DNA from: Clytia hemisphaerica
Taxonomy: Eukaryota; Cnidaria; Hydrozoa; Leptothecata; Clytiidae
Direction of reading: 5' to 3'
Assembly (NCBI GenBank): GCA_902728285.1
Contig: CACVBU010001021.1
Span: 1 to 64,000, forward strand
Length of the DNA stretch: 64,000 nucleotides
Notes under the pieces: generated by a model
Database searches by the model: none
What the model was told of the DNA's origin: nothing
What the model saw: only the letters and a program-made list of their open reading frames with translations
Shown here: positions 46,600-58,800 of the stretch, piece after piece
How the letters are laid out: every line of letters begins with the position of its first letter
How positions within the stretch are numbered: position 1 is the first letter of the stretch
Translations under genes and position numbers: made by a program

Positions 46600-47140
46600 T
46601 TGAAATGACAGTAGTAAAAACAATACCATCTATAATTTACATTGGCGATGTCTTTAGCTGGTTGAATATTTTGTGGTTATTGGTGTAATAGTTTCAGGGT
46701 TTAAAAGAGAAGCTGAACAGTCTTATCTCCAGCTGTAAACCTATATTCACTTGCATCACCTTCTGATTTTACTTATGGGCCGTTGGTTGGTAAAATCACG
46801 TTTGATGAGTACGAAAAATGAACTAAGGGACTGGGAAAAAGTTTTTGTTTATTATATAGGGGACTAAATTTTTGTCTTTTTTATTTTGCAAAAAGTTTAT
46901 TTTTCCTCTTTGTATTATTCCCAAATTTTGTATTTTTTATCTATATTTCTAGCAACGTTATCATTATCATTTTAATTATAATCAATAAAAATTAATTGAA
47001 AAATTGAAACATTGTCATTCAATTTTTTGACTTGCCACAGTACCAAGTATTAAAATCTATTACGTTACAATTTTGTTTATCGATTGTGCAACCAACAAAA
47101 AATTTACCTCCTAACAATTTTGGCAGCATTCACAAGGCCG
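46600..47140. other. Intergenic, no gene seen
   Basis: AT-rich sequence between small elements. No exon or RNA gene is supported. Confidence 0.45.
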
Positions 47141-47144
47141 ATCG

Positions 47145-47249
47145 ATTTCTATGAGGGGGGGGGTTCGGCTCATAATGCAGGTCCGGACTAGTCGTCGTGG
47201 GTCGGGACGCCGACTTTCGAAGATCTCACCCCCCCCCCCTCATAGATTT
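47145..47249. mobile_element. 105-bp G-run palindrome
   Basis: ATTTCTATGAGGGGGGGGG on the left and CCCCCCCCCTCATAGATTT on the right enclose about 60 bp containing GGTCCGGACTAGTCGTCG. Confidence 0.7.
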
Positions 47250-47725
47250 CTTAACTTAACATTGGCTTTATTATCATCCTCAAATCTTCCAAACCATGAT
47301 TTCAAAGGAATACGCAAAAAAAACACTGTTTGATAAGTTCATACATTGTTTTGGATAGGGTTCCTTTTACCATCAGTTGAACAATTTTTCAGGTCGTTGT
47401 ATTTTCATTACTTTGTTCACATATGTAACAATGATACCAAAAGCAATTTGTAATTTTGTCCATCCAAAAACTAGTTCTCTGAATTTCATGAGAAAAGCGG
47501 AAAAATATATATAGTTTAGTTCTAATTAACATTAATTACAGGCATTAATTAATTGATTGGATCTTCATATAATGAGACTTTCTTTAAATTAAGTGTAGAA
47601 GTTTTTTTAATTGTATGTAAAGTCTATTAAGGCTAGGGTTAGTGTGCTTTTAGCTTTTTTTGCTATTAAATGATACCAGAAATCGTTACTTTTTGGAATT
47701 CATGATTTATGCAATGTTTTATACC

Positions 47726-48064
47726 GGGGGGGGGGGGGTACTAGGGTTGCGAGCTGACGGGGGTGCCGCCTGACTTTCGAACTTTGGACCCTTACCGGGA
47801 CTAAAAAGGAGAAAACAAAGGAAAATTTTGGGAATTTTACGACCCTTAGCGGGACAAATTTGACCAATTTTGACCAAATTTCGATCTTTCAGGGGGTAAA
47901 GAGTTGAAATTTTCCTATTTTTCCGACCCTTAGTGGGACTGAAATTTGATTTTCTGATTTTTCCGACCCCTAGCGTGACTTTGGAAGTCCAAAAAAGGTA
48001 CCCTTAAGGGCGGCACATACCGTACCCTCCATTTGCCTAAGTACCCCCCCCCCCCCCCCCGGGG
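47726..48064. mobile_element. GACCCTTAGCGGGACT-repeat element
   Basis: Starts with a G-run followed by GTACTAGGGTTGCGAGC and ends with a C-run. Inside, GACCCTTAGCGGGAC or a variant occurs four times, and GGTGCCGCC pairs with GGCGGCACA. Same plan as 45186-45540. Confidence 0.65.
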
Positions 48065-48069
48065 TTTTA

Positions 48070-49345
48070 TATACGATAAATCATATATTCTTACTTCATT
48101 AATTCAGATAGGTTCTTCTACCATTTGAGGATCAATTGGGATCGGCTCAATTCTGCATGGACAGGGCAAAATCATTCTCCTTGTAAGAATGCTATTCCCT
48201 TTTTAACGAAAGCAGGACAAAACAGTGAGAGAGCTAATAAAGACTTCTCTAAGAATCCTAAAAGTTAAATTTTTTGACAGCGAAAGATATTTTTACATGA
48301 GCTGAGAATAATTTCTCTTGTTCTTTTCTAAACATATACATTTTTCTTTAAGCAAACCCGATTTCGGGCTTCGGATAGGAATTGCTTAACATTTTGAGAA
48401 TTTAACTACTGTATAACCATATTATTTGAATTAAATCTTTTCCTTTAAGAGATAGTAAAAATATTTGACTGATTTCAGGACTAGAGCCTTAGCAACCTGT
48501 TTGCTTATAAAACAATGTATAGTTGGACTTTCACCTTATTAGAAAGGTACTTAAGAGGTACTTAAAGTTAATGGAATCTGTCCAAAATATCAAGGTAAAG
48601 GTTATGCGTGAATTCAAAAGTATGAGGAACGAGTTGAGCTTTTTGTTTTACTGCATATATTTTATGAGTAAAATCTAAATTATTTTACGAAAGTTCTAGC
48701 CGGGATAAGATAAACTTTCACAGTCTAGTTTTTGATATTTTATGTTTCTTGTTTACCGCCTGTTCTACCTAAAGCGATTTGCAATCTCAAATCAGAATGC
48801 AATCCGCTTGTTTGCGCTCACTTCGCTAAAACCGTAAGGCCTGATCTACATGACACGTAGAAATTCTGTAACAAAAATAGGGTAATTCCTCCCTTGTCAT
48901 TGTAGATATAGATTCTTGCTGTTACATGAAAGCATGAAAAAAAAAAAAACAGAGGCGAGTTTATTTTCCAAGAAAACATGGCTGGTCATATGGTGATACA
49001 TGCAACCTTGTTTATGGACTTTGGTGTAATCTTTGGATATTTTAAATTGTTTTAGATCTTGTAAGGCTGTTTTTCATTAGTTTTTGTTTGGCTGCCCTGG
49101 GTAGACTAAGAAAGTTTTGGAAACATGGGTTTGCACTTTCATTCTCTGGGGAGACCAAGCTCTATAATTTTAGAAATTTGTATGTTGAAGTAATTTTTTC
49201 TGTTTCCAAAATTTTGAGCTTGGATATCCAGGCTAGAAAGTTTCATTTAATTGGGAATACCATAATGCGCACGAAAAACTCTAAAGAAAGACCGCGAAAG
49301 AAAAGTGCAAACGCGAAATTTAGTACTCGCGAAACACGTTTCTCA
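48070..49345. other. Intergenic, no gene seen
   Basis: No exon with splice support or recognisable similarity. A short open frame at 49088-49429 runs into the next MITE and has no support. Confidence 0.45.
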
Positions 49346-49349
49346 GGAA

Positions 49350-49594
49350 TGGGCTCTTCCAGAAAAAATCCGTTCATGGGGGGTGGAGGATATATTATTT
49401 TTTTCATGAATTACCCCTGGACATTTTGATTTTTAACCCCCTGGACACGGGTTATACCCCTGGACAAACATCAAATCAACCCCGTGGACACAAAAAATTT
49501 CCCCTTGACATTGGAATTTTTTGGTATTTTTTCAATACCCCTGGACAATTCATCCTCCACCCCCTATGAACGGATTTTTTTCTGGAAGAGCCCA
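49350..49594. mobile_element. CCCCTGGACA-repeat MITE
   Basis: Inverted ends TGGGCTCTTCCAGAAAAAAT and ATTTTTTTCTGGAAGAGCCC, then inverted CATGGGGGGTGGAGGAT/ATCCTCCACCCCC. The interior holds six CCCCTGGACA-type units spaced about 20-30 bp. Confidence 0.85.
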
Positions 49595-50116
49595 ATTCAA
49601 GAAAACTTGCAAGTCAATTCTTATGAAGGGTTTTTACTTGCTTCTTAAAGTATATCCTTCAGGACACTTAAACAAGTAACCTATTTGCTTGACATACATT
49701 TCAACTTTTCAAAAGACAAGAAAATTGTTGTTTTTCCAGCACTTTAATCCCATGACTATTATTAATCAGGCAGATTTTAAGGTTAATCGCTTGAAAACGT
49801 AATAGCTCTAACAGGAATTGTTTGTTTTAGTCTAAAGAAGAGAAGTGCGTTAAATACTGTTTAGTTTCCAATTACAAGACTCACGCACACTAAAGGAAAT
49901 TGTTGACTTGACGTATGTATTTAATTAGTCAATTTTTGATTTTGTGGGTCAAAAGTTCGATAGCAGTCATTTTTGTGTTTTGAGGAGTTGTGAGTGAAAA
50001 TGCAACATTCATATATATGCAACGTTTTATAAAATGTTTTAGGTTACACTTGTACACTTGTACGGAAAATCATTTCAGAACAAGTTTTGTTTGTGTATTT
50101 GACAGCGTGTTCGTAC

Positions 50117-50214
50117 CCCAGCTGGCACACAACGTTGTTTCAACGTTTATCTAACGTTCACAACGTCCTTTTAACGTTAGGTGAACGTTGAAACAACGAT
50201 GTGTGCCAGCTGGG
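50117..50214. mobile_element. 98-bp AACGTT palindromic MITE
   Basis: CCCAGCTGGCACACAACGTT pairs with ATGTGTGCCAGCTGGG at the other end. AACGTT appears six times inside. Similar CAACGTTG-rich repeats are, from memory, widespread in animal genomes. Confidence 0.8.
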
Positions 50215-50329
50215 ACAAAAACCTACGTTGACGTAGCTAACTAAAGTAGGTAAAATAATTGGAATTTTGTGTGCGACGCAAGATTATTTTCAATGACAAT
50301 TCAATGATCTTTAAAATCAAGAAATGTTT

Positions 50330-50610
50330 TTGGAGGGAGTAGGGTAAGCTCAGTCGGTAAAACATTACATTCAACTGGTGGTCAAGTTGGTCCCCAATCA
50401 AAGCCAGTGGATAGCTTAGTTTGGTAGCTTGGGTAATCTAGGTGGTCCATGAGATAAGGGTACCGAATTGGTATCAAAAGTAAGAAAAGTACGCAAGGAT
50501 AGCTATTGGAGAGTCAGAAAAATGATGGTGACACTTTTCTAAGTGTCTGTACCAAGACTTATGACCCTCCAAAGAAGGGGCAGTGTGGCATTGAGGGTGG
50601 ATCCTTCTCT
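50330..50610 (+). mobile_element. Possible tRNA-derived SINE
   Basis: TAAGCTCAGTCGGTAAAAC resembles a tRNA A box, and about 35 bp on GGTCCCCAATCAAAGCC sits where a decayed B box would be. The rest (TCTGTACCAAGACTTATGAC, CCTCCAAAGAAGGGGCAGTG) is non-coding and SINE-like. No target duplication was found by eye. It is upstream of the CABIT-like gene. Confidence 0.45.
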
Positions 50611-50730
50611 CGCTATCAAATTACTTTCAGCTATTTTCAGTATCTATTAGGCTAAACTGTACTGACTGTACATAATGTTAACATTTTCCTTTTCTCATCT
50701 AGACAGATAGAAGTTTAAACCATCAAAAGA

Positions 50731-52332
50731 ATGCCTACAGCAGCTATCAAACCACAGGCTAATTTCTACCCCCTTTCAAAAGTGGTCAAAGATTTCAATC
50801 TGCCTTTAACCGTCCAAGTGATTCCAACAAAATCTGTCCAAGAATTCTCTTCAAACAAGCATCACAAAGTGACGTTACTATGCCAACAAGTGACGTCAAA
50901 TGACGTCAACATTAAAGAACAAAACGACGTCCAATCTACGATAAGTATGACTGATGACGAGATTCGAATAAAACTGTTGGACAATAGTAAGACTTATCGC
51001 ACTATCGATGACGTCATAAAATGTCGAAAATCTGACGAGTTAGAGTACGTAGCTGTAATGTCGAAGTGTGTTTACGAGGATAATGTACTCGATATCGGCG
51101 ATATTTTATTTTTACGACCTGCGTCGAAACGACTGTCTTTAGTACAGCGTAATCGAAAGCAATTAAATTGCACGGTTTTACCCGATAATCGGAAAATTGT
51201 TCTTCCGGACACATTACAAATCGAACTACGTAAATGTGTCGATTATAACGAAAAGCGGGAGAGCCCGATCTCCGAGATTGTTTATTCACGAGAACTACCT
51301 TGCTTAGGTATGTTCGGATATTCAGCCGGCTTCAGTTCGATAGGAAGCTCGTTGTCTAATCAGACAGTCTTAATAAAAGGCCAATCAGTGGAGAATGTTG
51401 TTATTGGTTGTTTTAAAGATCCAATAAAAGGTTTGCAGATTCACGTTTTCCCAACAGATTCGTTGATGGATTTAGAGATATTGCATGGTGAACATCCCGT
51501 GGTTGAATTTACCAAAGATGAATTGATACTAATCTGCGAACGTGTTAAAGAGAAAGTTGACGGTAATGGACACACTCACCACAAATTTTTGATAGAAGAA
51601 ATGGATCTTTATGATTACACTGACCTCCTTGAAGAGAGAGAAGACTTTTATGAGAACTGTGGTTTTGTTACAAACAATGAAAATTATGAAAGTTCGGTCT
51701 ATTCTGAATTGAACGATTCGAACGACTATCCAGTAACATTGTTCAATGACAGTAGTGATCAAATGTTGTTATCTGGTGAATTTAGTGATTTACCAGTAGA
51801 TCAGAACCATGTCGATGTTTCGTCTCACGGTTATGTGAATGTCCATAAAGGCAGCCAATGTCAAAATCCGAAAGCCGACTTGTATGACCAGCAATATCCG
51901 TCGGAAAACGACGATATAGACTCACAAGGGTACGTAAATGTTCCAAAGAAAAACAAAGATAATTATGAACAAGATTCGATGAAAGAGATACCAAGTGTTG
52001 AATCGGTTTCACATTCTATTAAGCAATTCTCTTTAATGGACCAAGAGGAATGCATTTCTCAGAGATATACCAACGTTACCGAGAAGAACCAAGAGACGAA
52101 CCTGAAAGATTCATCGGTTGTAAAATCGCCAGACAATAGTAAACCTCCAGTGCCGACAAAACGTAATTCGCAGAATCGAATGTCACACGGTTATGTCAAT
52201 GTTACAAAAAGTCACCATTCAAAGGCTGGTGATTCTATTATGAGGGCAACAAATAAACCATTGAATGGAGCAATAGATCCAGATGGAGAAAGCGTACCAC
52301 CAGCGTTACCAATCAAAACGAAATCTTATTAA
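50731..52332 (+). CDS. CABIT-domain adaptor, GAREM/THEMIS-like
   Basis: An intronless CDS of 533 aa; an acceptor (CTCATCTAG) 29 bp upstream of the ATG implies a 5'-UTR intron. Residues about 12-260 resemble one CABIT module: LSKVVKDFNLPLTVQVIP at the start, the VLPDNRKIVLPDTLQIEL segment in the middle, and ELPCLGMFGYS later. The C-terminal half is acidic and low in order, with four YxNV sites (SHGYVNV, SQGYVNV, SQRYTNV, SHGYVNV; tyrosines at about 367, 401, 446 and 488), matching the pYxN ligand of Grb2-type SH2 domains, plus PPVPTKR and PPALPIKTK, possible SH3 ligands. Inferred role: cytoplasmic scaffold between a tyrosine kinase and Grb2/Ras signalling. CABIT assignment is by pattern only. 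No SAM domain is seen at the end, unlike GAREM. Confidence 0.7.
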   Translation: MPTAAIKPQANFYPLSKVVKDFNLPLTVQVIPTKSVQEFSSNKHHKVTLLCQQVTSNDVNIKEQNDVQSTISMTDDEIRIKLLDNSKTYRTIDDVIKCRKSDELEYVAVMSKCVYEDNVLDIGDILFLRPASKRLSLVQRNRKQLNCTVLPDNRKIVLPDTLQIELRKCVDYNEKRESPISEIVYSRELPCLGMFGYSAGFSSIGSSLSNQTVLIKGQSVENVVIGCFKDPIKGLQIHVFPTDSLMDLEILHGEHPVVEFTKDELILICERVKEKVDGNGHTHHKFLIEEMDLYDYTDLLEEREDFYENCGFVTNNENYESSVYSELNDSNDYPVTLFNDSSDQMLLSGEFSDLPVDQNHVDVSSHGYVNVHKGSQCQNPKADLYDQQYPSENDDIDSQGYVNVPKKNKDNYEQDSMKEIPSVESVSHSIKQFSLMDQEECISQRYTNVTEKNQETNLKDSSVVKSPDNSKPPVPTKRNSQNRMSHGYVNVTKSHHSKAGDSIMRATNKPLNGAIDPDGESVPPALPIKTKSY

Positions 52333-52639
52333 GTGAAAAACACGCACTCCAATGAAACCAGAGATTAGCTACACGATCAATCGAATCAAGTCTAAGATTC
52401 AATATTTATTCGGATTATCACTGCAATCAAATTCAATGTTGAATATATAGCTATTGAGAAAACATAACATGTTAAAAAAGAGTTAATACTTTACAAAACG
52501 TATAATTCGAAAAATCATAGTGTGATTATATTTCATTAATGGATGAAAAAAGAGGCATCGGGGGAAGAAGCTTTGCAATTGAGAAAAACTTTTTTTTAAC
52601 GAGATTTGACCCATTTTATTTAGTTTGTTGGACATATAA

Positions 52640-52909
52640 TGGGCTCTTCCAGAAAAAAATTGTACATGGGGGGTGGAGGATATAACAATTTTTAGTGATT
52701 TAACCCCCGAACAGGGTGACTTTTGGCCCCTCGGACAATAGGTTTTACCCCCGGACAAGCATTTGCTGACCCCCCGGACACCCCAAATTACCCCCCGGAC
52801 AGAGCAAATTTACCCCCCGGACAAGGCAAATTCTGATGATTTTTTGCTACCCCCCCCCCCGGACAAAATATCCTCCACCCCCCATTTACAATTTTTCTGG
52901 AAGAGCCCA
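52640..52909. mobile_element. CCCCCGGACA-repeat MITE
   Basis: Ends TGGGCTCTTCCAGAAAAAAA and TTTTTCTGGAAGAGCCCA, then inverted TGGGGGGTGGAGGATAT/ATATCCTCCACCCCCCA. About eight CCCCCGGACA units run in direct orientation between. Located 300 bp after the CABIT gene stop. Confidence 0.88.
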
Positions 52910-55853
52910 ATTTCGAAAGAACAAAAACACTGGAAGGGATCAAATTCTTACAAAGGGAATGTAGGAAATGAACAAACACAGAACATGTAACATTTTTTCA
53001 TGTAAATATTTTTCGTATTTATAATAGAACTTTTTCTTTTAAAATTTTTGATCTGTCAGTTAGTCATCATAGATCCTTTTCTTTTGCAAGTCAAGATTTC
53101 GCATCTCACCCGGTAGAAGCGCACCTATTTCTTTCTAATTTGTGAACTAAATGATCAACAACGATGGATAGAAAAAGTTTGAAAACATATTTTTATAAAG
53201 AAATCGGTGCATTTAGAGCAAAAGAGCGCGAAAACATTAATAAAATCAATGGTCACTGTTTCGTAGTCAAGTGTTTATTAAACTTTTACTTCTGATAATC
53301 GCCATGGAGAGCTTAACCATACTAACTTGGTTACTTCTGTTGATGTTTGCTCCACATAAAATCACACAGTGTTACCGATTGAAAGCGCGCGCAAGTGGAG
53401 ACCGGCCTTAACAAGTTGAGGGCTTTGCTTGGCTACAGCAACCACAATCAAAAACCCATATCGACGCTTACTAGCAAAAATACGGGGAGAGCAATGATTA
53501 GCAATGATGTAACCAAGAGATCACGAATCTTATGACTTGCATATTGTAAAGGGCTATAATAAATATCTATATCTACTTATCCATAACAAAAACCTCTCAA
53601 TAAAAATACTCTTGAAAAAATCTAATAACAGAGCATATTATCATCGTAATATAATAATAATGTTATTTCATCTCCCAACATGTTTAAGGTATTTTTCCCA
53701 GAAAAAAAAACGCTTTAGTGAACGTTCGAAAGATAACTCAATATGTTGAAGAAGAAATAGGTTCGAAGCCTAAGAAAATTGAATGATAAAATTTATTGCC
53801 TGAAAATGTCAGTGACCTATCTTTGACCGTAGAACTTCACTGAGCTGTTATTTATTGTTTTTCTGGGAAGTCCTAAATTCCAAGAGCTCTCTGTCAAAAG
53901 TTACAGAGTTAGACAAAGATTTCAATTTTTGGTTTGAGTGAGTAATCAAGTGATACAAATCAAATGATCAGACAATAGAAACAAATTATCATTGAAATGT
54001 AACAGATGCTGCCTTAAGGGTACAAACAAGGCACCACGCTATTTATCTGATAAAAAGGACCTTACAGAGAGGCAGAGAGACTCTTAGAAAACATGTTTGA
54101 AATCGGAGAGAAAAATTCACCTTTTACAAAAGGACAACACAACATATTATCATCATGTGATTGAATATCAATGCAAAAACATTATTCTGAAGATGACCTT
54201 ACTGCGCACTAAACTGTCCATTAAAACCAACAAGCAGAAATAGCTATGAATGACCAGAAATAAAATTTCAGTTTTCAAGATTTTCAGTTTCTGAGTGTTG
54301 AATTGCTTTAAACTGTATTTATTAAAATATGGGTAGGTGATAATAATAGACCGTTTTTGTGGCAATATCATATTTACTGCAATAAAATGATGGTATGGAT
54401 GCTAACAGCAATTAAAAACAACCGTCAAAATAAGAAAATTGTGAAAATACTAATCACCGCTAATAAGGAGAACTAAAAAATTCTGCTAATCCGCTAAATG
54501 CTGGTTAACATAAATTCCCTCGGGGCAGCCACTTAACAGAGTAATAGAACAATCAAGGGAAAAATAAAAAGCGTGGTCCTCGAAATAGCATCAAAAATAC
54601 TCATTAGATTTAAAGTACCATCAACTGCAGTCAAATGAGAATGAAGATCATCTTCAGAAGAGGATAAGTATTCAAAAAATTTCACACACCCTGGGTGGTG
54701 GTTGTGGTATAAAGACAAAAAGTCTATGTAAGATGGACCAATATAAATACAAAAATTACATATTTATTCTTCAAAGGTATAATAGACAGAAAGAAACAAC
54801 TAAATCGAGCAAAATCGCCAGAGCCTTTAAAAAGATGTGGAAAAAGTTGTCCAGGAAAATTAATTTCAATTTCTGATTTTGATAATTTATCAAATTATTT
54901 TTCAAATTTTTACTTGTTGAAATTTAATCGAGCGGTTTAAAAACATGACTTTCAAAGAATGAGATTTTCTGGAATGCATTTTTAAAGTTAAAGGAATTAA
55001 ACTCCACATTTCAGAAAGGGCAGCCAGCTTTGGCAAATAATGCTCTCAATTTGGGAAAAAAATATCTTGATTAAAAATATCGACAAACACGCAAAAGTTA
55101 TGATCAGTTGACGTGAACAGTGACTTCACTATAATTTGGTAAATTATAACTATTACTTTGAAGTAAGAGATAGCAAAAGTAACTCAACGCAGAAATATCA
55201 TGAAAGAAATCTAGTCAAATCACATGAAAATGCGACGGACCTGAGCAAGTAAGCAATGAGCTTCATGCGCAAACAAAAGCAGTTTTCTACGACTCTTTAG
55301 TTACGCAAAAATGTTTTTAAAAAAGGTTGTGTATAGTTTGTGTCACTGTTCTAACTATGATATCATAAAATCTTTAAAGAGAAAGAATGGAACTTAAAAA
55401 AAAAGTTATCAATAAATGTATCCTAATAAAAATATCCTAAAAATATAATCATGCAAATCTTTCTGCTATTGTAAGCCTCGAAAACCAGTGGTCAGAATTT
55501 TTCAAGGTCTTTAATATGTTGGTGTAAAGGCAAACTATAGATTGTTATTCACTGGCAGAAACTTTCAAAGAGAGTCTGCAAACATGAACGGACATAATCA
55601 TGAAAAAGATGACCATTAAGCAGATTTCAAACGAAGTTGAAATTCAAGTAAATCATCAGCAAGGCAACAAATAAGCTTTAGAACAACTAATAAAGTGACA
55701 ATATGAATAGCAAATTCATCGCAAATAGCTATGAAAACTTTTTGTGAAACAATAAAAAAAACAAGCATAGTAATGAATCAAGGAAACAGCAGGCAAAATA
55801 ACAATATTCCATACCCCATCATGGTTTGGATTTGCGAGGAGAGACCAACTCAT
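52910..55853. other. Convergent intergenic region / NFX1 3' flank
   Basis: The CABIT gene and NFX1 end towards each other here. No exon with firm support is visible. Reverse-strand AATAAA signals occur at several places (for example near 54763 and 54318), so a long NFX1 3' UTR is possible. Confidence 0.4.
54533..54718 (-). CDS. Weak candidate: small ORF with C-terminal hydrophobic tail
   Basis: A 61-codon frame (MSLYHNHHPGCVKFFEYLSS at the start) ends in ISRTTLFIFPLIVLLLC before a stop. A short hydrophobic C-terminus after a spacer is what a GPI-anchor signal or tail anchor looks like. It could be a last exon of an unseen gene or chance. No splice or homology support. Confidence 0.15.
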   Translation of the reverse strand: MSLYHNHHPGCVKFFEYLSSSEDDLHSHLTAVDGTLNLMSIFDAISRTTLFIFPLIVLLLC

Positions 55854-58800
55854 TCAGTGTTGGTAGTCATCATCAAAATAGTTGACTCGCTTGCCCGCAT
55901 CTCCTTCACCACCAGATGGTTGCTGCCTCAAGATGGACTTCAATGTGTTCTTACTAGCAGAAGAAATAATCAGAAACAAAGATTTGAAAAGGATTTCACG
56001 TTTTTAAAAGACGTCTTGGAGACCTATTGATAGAGAGTCAAACAAAGTACTGAGCCATGGCGTTCTAAATTTGAAGACCCTGCAAACGAGGCCAACCACT
56101 CCATTTTGGGTTGTAGGTGCTAGAAAGCGATTGAATATGTCATTTTAGAAGAGTTAGTTCATCTTATAATCCTAGTGGCACATTTGAGATTAAAAAAGTA
56201 TCACAGCTCGACAAATTTAGAACGCCATGTACCGAACGGCTATTGGACAACCAATAGAAAGTCTAGGTAAAGAAGAGGATGGTGCAGAAGTAGTAAGGTA
56301 TCAAAATCACGCCGATCTCTTTCAAAGATAACAAAAAATAGTAGAAAGCGTCTTACTCTCCATATTGTTGAGTTTGTGTGTCGGCAACTGCCGCAGCAGC
56401 ACCACGCCCATTCAATGAAGATGGGATGAGATTCTTCACTTCGTGTTCCACCACGTCTGCAAGCTTAATTTGTGGCATGTATGACTCTCTGTTGTGGAGA
56501 TAAAATGAGATTTTCAAAACGTGTCTTTTTCATTTTGTTTTGAAAAATGAAAATGACTAGAAGCTTATACCTTCAAAAGAGGAAACTTCAACAACTGCAG
56601 TAATATTTTTCCATAAAAATACCATTTTTAGACTCTCTCAACTCGAACCTCTATGACATATGTCATTAACTCGAACAAGCTTTCTCGTCCCTTCAGTTAA
56701 AATGCCTTATAAACCTTACTCAATAACTCGAAATTTCCTTAGCTCGAACTACTTTTTTGCCCGCGCAGGTTCGAGTTATGGAGACTGTACTGTACATGGT
56801 TTACAACAAAGGTTTCTAGAACAAAGATCCTATAAATCAGAAGTAAGATGAGCTTACTTGTAGGCGACAACGACAGTGCTTCTTTTTGGTTCTTGATCGA
56901 CACTGTATGTTTTGAAGCCATAGCACTCTGCTAACTCGTGGATGATCTTGCGTTGCGCCACGTTCATAGGCTGGAAGTTGTGCGCCACTTGTTGTTGACC
57001 AGTCTGAAAGGATAATGAAAATTGCAAAAAAATTTCTGTTGCCCTATCTGCTTCATTGCCTCCCTCTATTAATTGTAGTGACTACTTCACGGTTCTGCAG
57101 TGACTAGTTTACTACCCTATTGTGTTTTATATAATTGTCACCATCTAATTTTTTTCTTCTTGAAAAAAAGCTTCATATTCCAACGTTCCCTTTAGCAATT
57201 CCTTAACCCTGAGTACTACAGCATGGTTTCAATTTCTTGAAATTAAAATTAAGTCAAGTTGATTGGGGTAGAGGTCTGTACGATTCAAGTAAAAGTTATA
57301 TGATATTTCTAAATGAGGCGGATGTGAAGTTAAAATACCTTGTTGATGGCATCAGAAAGATTCTCAAAGATGGTTTCCAATTGCTTGATAAACGGTAAAC
57401 GTAGTCTGGGACGGTAAAGATAAAAGTTGTTATTTATCAGGTGGAAATAGAACCAGGAGAACTGTGAAATCCACTGAAGCAAGTATCAAAGACTTCCTCA
57501 AACATGCAGCAAGACAAAAAAAATATAAAGAAAGCTGAGAAAATGACGATTAGATACCTAGCTTCTTGTTTGAGAGAATCAGAGTAGATGGTGCATTGTT
57601 GGAATTGTCTTGATTCTGCACCTTCGATACCCAATGCTTCGACGAAACGCCTAAATAAAGAAATAATGCAATTCATAGGATATATACAAAGATACAAACA
57701 TGTCTCATTTGTGACATCCTCGTGATATTACCTAATGACTATTTGTTTAACATTGAGCTAGTGCAGTGGTATTCTAGATCAGTCAAGTGGTTACGTGGCA
57801 ACGTTAGATCAATATGTATACTGCTGATTTACTAGAGCTGAAATTCCAAAATATAAATCAACGCTCTGTTTCGCATATGCTATTCAGGCCATCAAAATAC
57901 TTTTACTATACAAAGCTGATGGAAAAGGTGACAACTTACTTGTTTCGTTCAAGGCGAGAGCATTCCTCGTCACAATCCAAGCTGAAATAAAAAGAATTGA
58001 ATTATTATACAGTTGGCGCTCGCTCGCTCCATTTCTAAGGAAAATAGGATTTTCATTGAATAAGGGAGTGTATGTGTACCGAATAGTAGAGTGTCGCTTA
58101 CGAGAATTTCAAGTTTATGGTAATTTTTAATAAGTAATTCTTTTACAATCTTTTACAGTGCTCGATACATAAGTAGAGCGATGTCAGTCAGGAAGAAAAG
58201 CAGAGTTGCCTGTAGATTGTCACAAAAAGTGGCATGAAATTGCCAGTAGCAGAATAAGAAAAGTGTCTCTTCTTCCTGACTGGTAATTTTTAATATCATC
58301 AAATAATAGAGCGTATCGAATGGAGCGTCAACAGTATTTTTGCGAGTACTCATGGTGGGTTAAATCAAATCCGGATATCAAACCTTTATCGCTTATCATT
58401 AATCTACTAATTCCATGGCTGGAACCCCCCCCCCTGGCCTGAGGGGGGGGCTAAAAGGTCGAACAGCAATTGGTACCTGATTTTGGCCTGTGGCTAGGGG
58501 GGACTAACCATGTTAGGGGTCACCTAAATTTTTTCAGATGGACCTGTCTGGGGGCTAGATTCTATGTTAAGTGACTTTTTTCTGGACTTGCTTTTCATCA
58601 TAAGCAGCTTACCAGACCATAGGTTGGCACTTTCTCATCTTATATTTTAATGGGCAGAAAAACAGAAAAACACCATTACCACAGCTGTGGACGGCAGGGT
58701 TTTTTGGGATTTTTTTTACTTGGTTAAATCTTGAGAAATTTGAAAAAGGTTTCGGATTTTCCTCATTATTTAGTCATATGTAATTGGAAAATCCATAAAA

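Noticed and set aside
49088..49429. 113-codon plus-strand frame
   Set aside because: It runs into a CCCCTGGACA MITE, lacks conserved features and has no exon signals.
50340..50420. A functional tRNA gene
   Set aside because: Only the A-box-like part is good; the acceptor stem does not pair and the B box is decayed, so a SINE head is more likely.
55731..56030. 99-codon plus-strand frame
   Set aside because: It is antisense to the last NFX1 exon, which is supported by splice phase and the NYFDDDYQH end.
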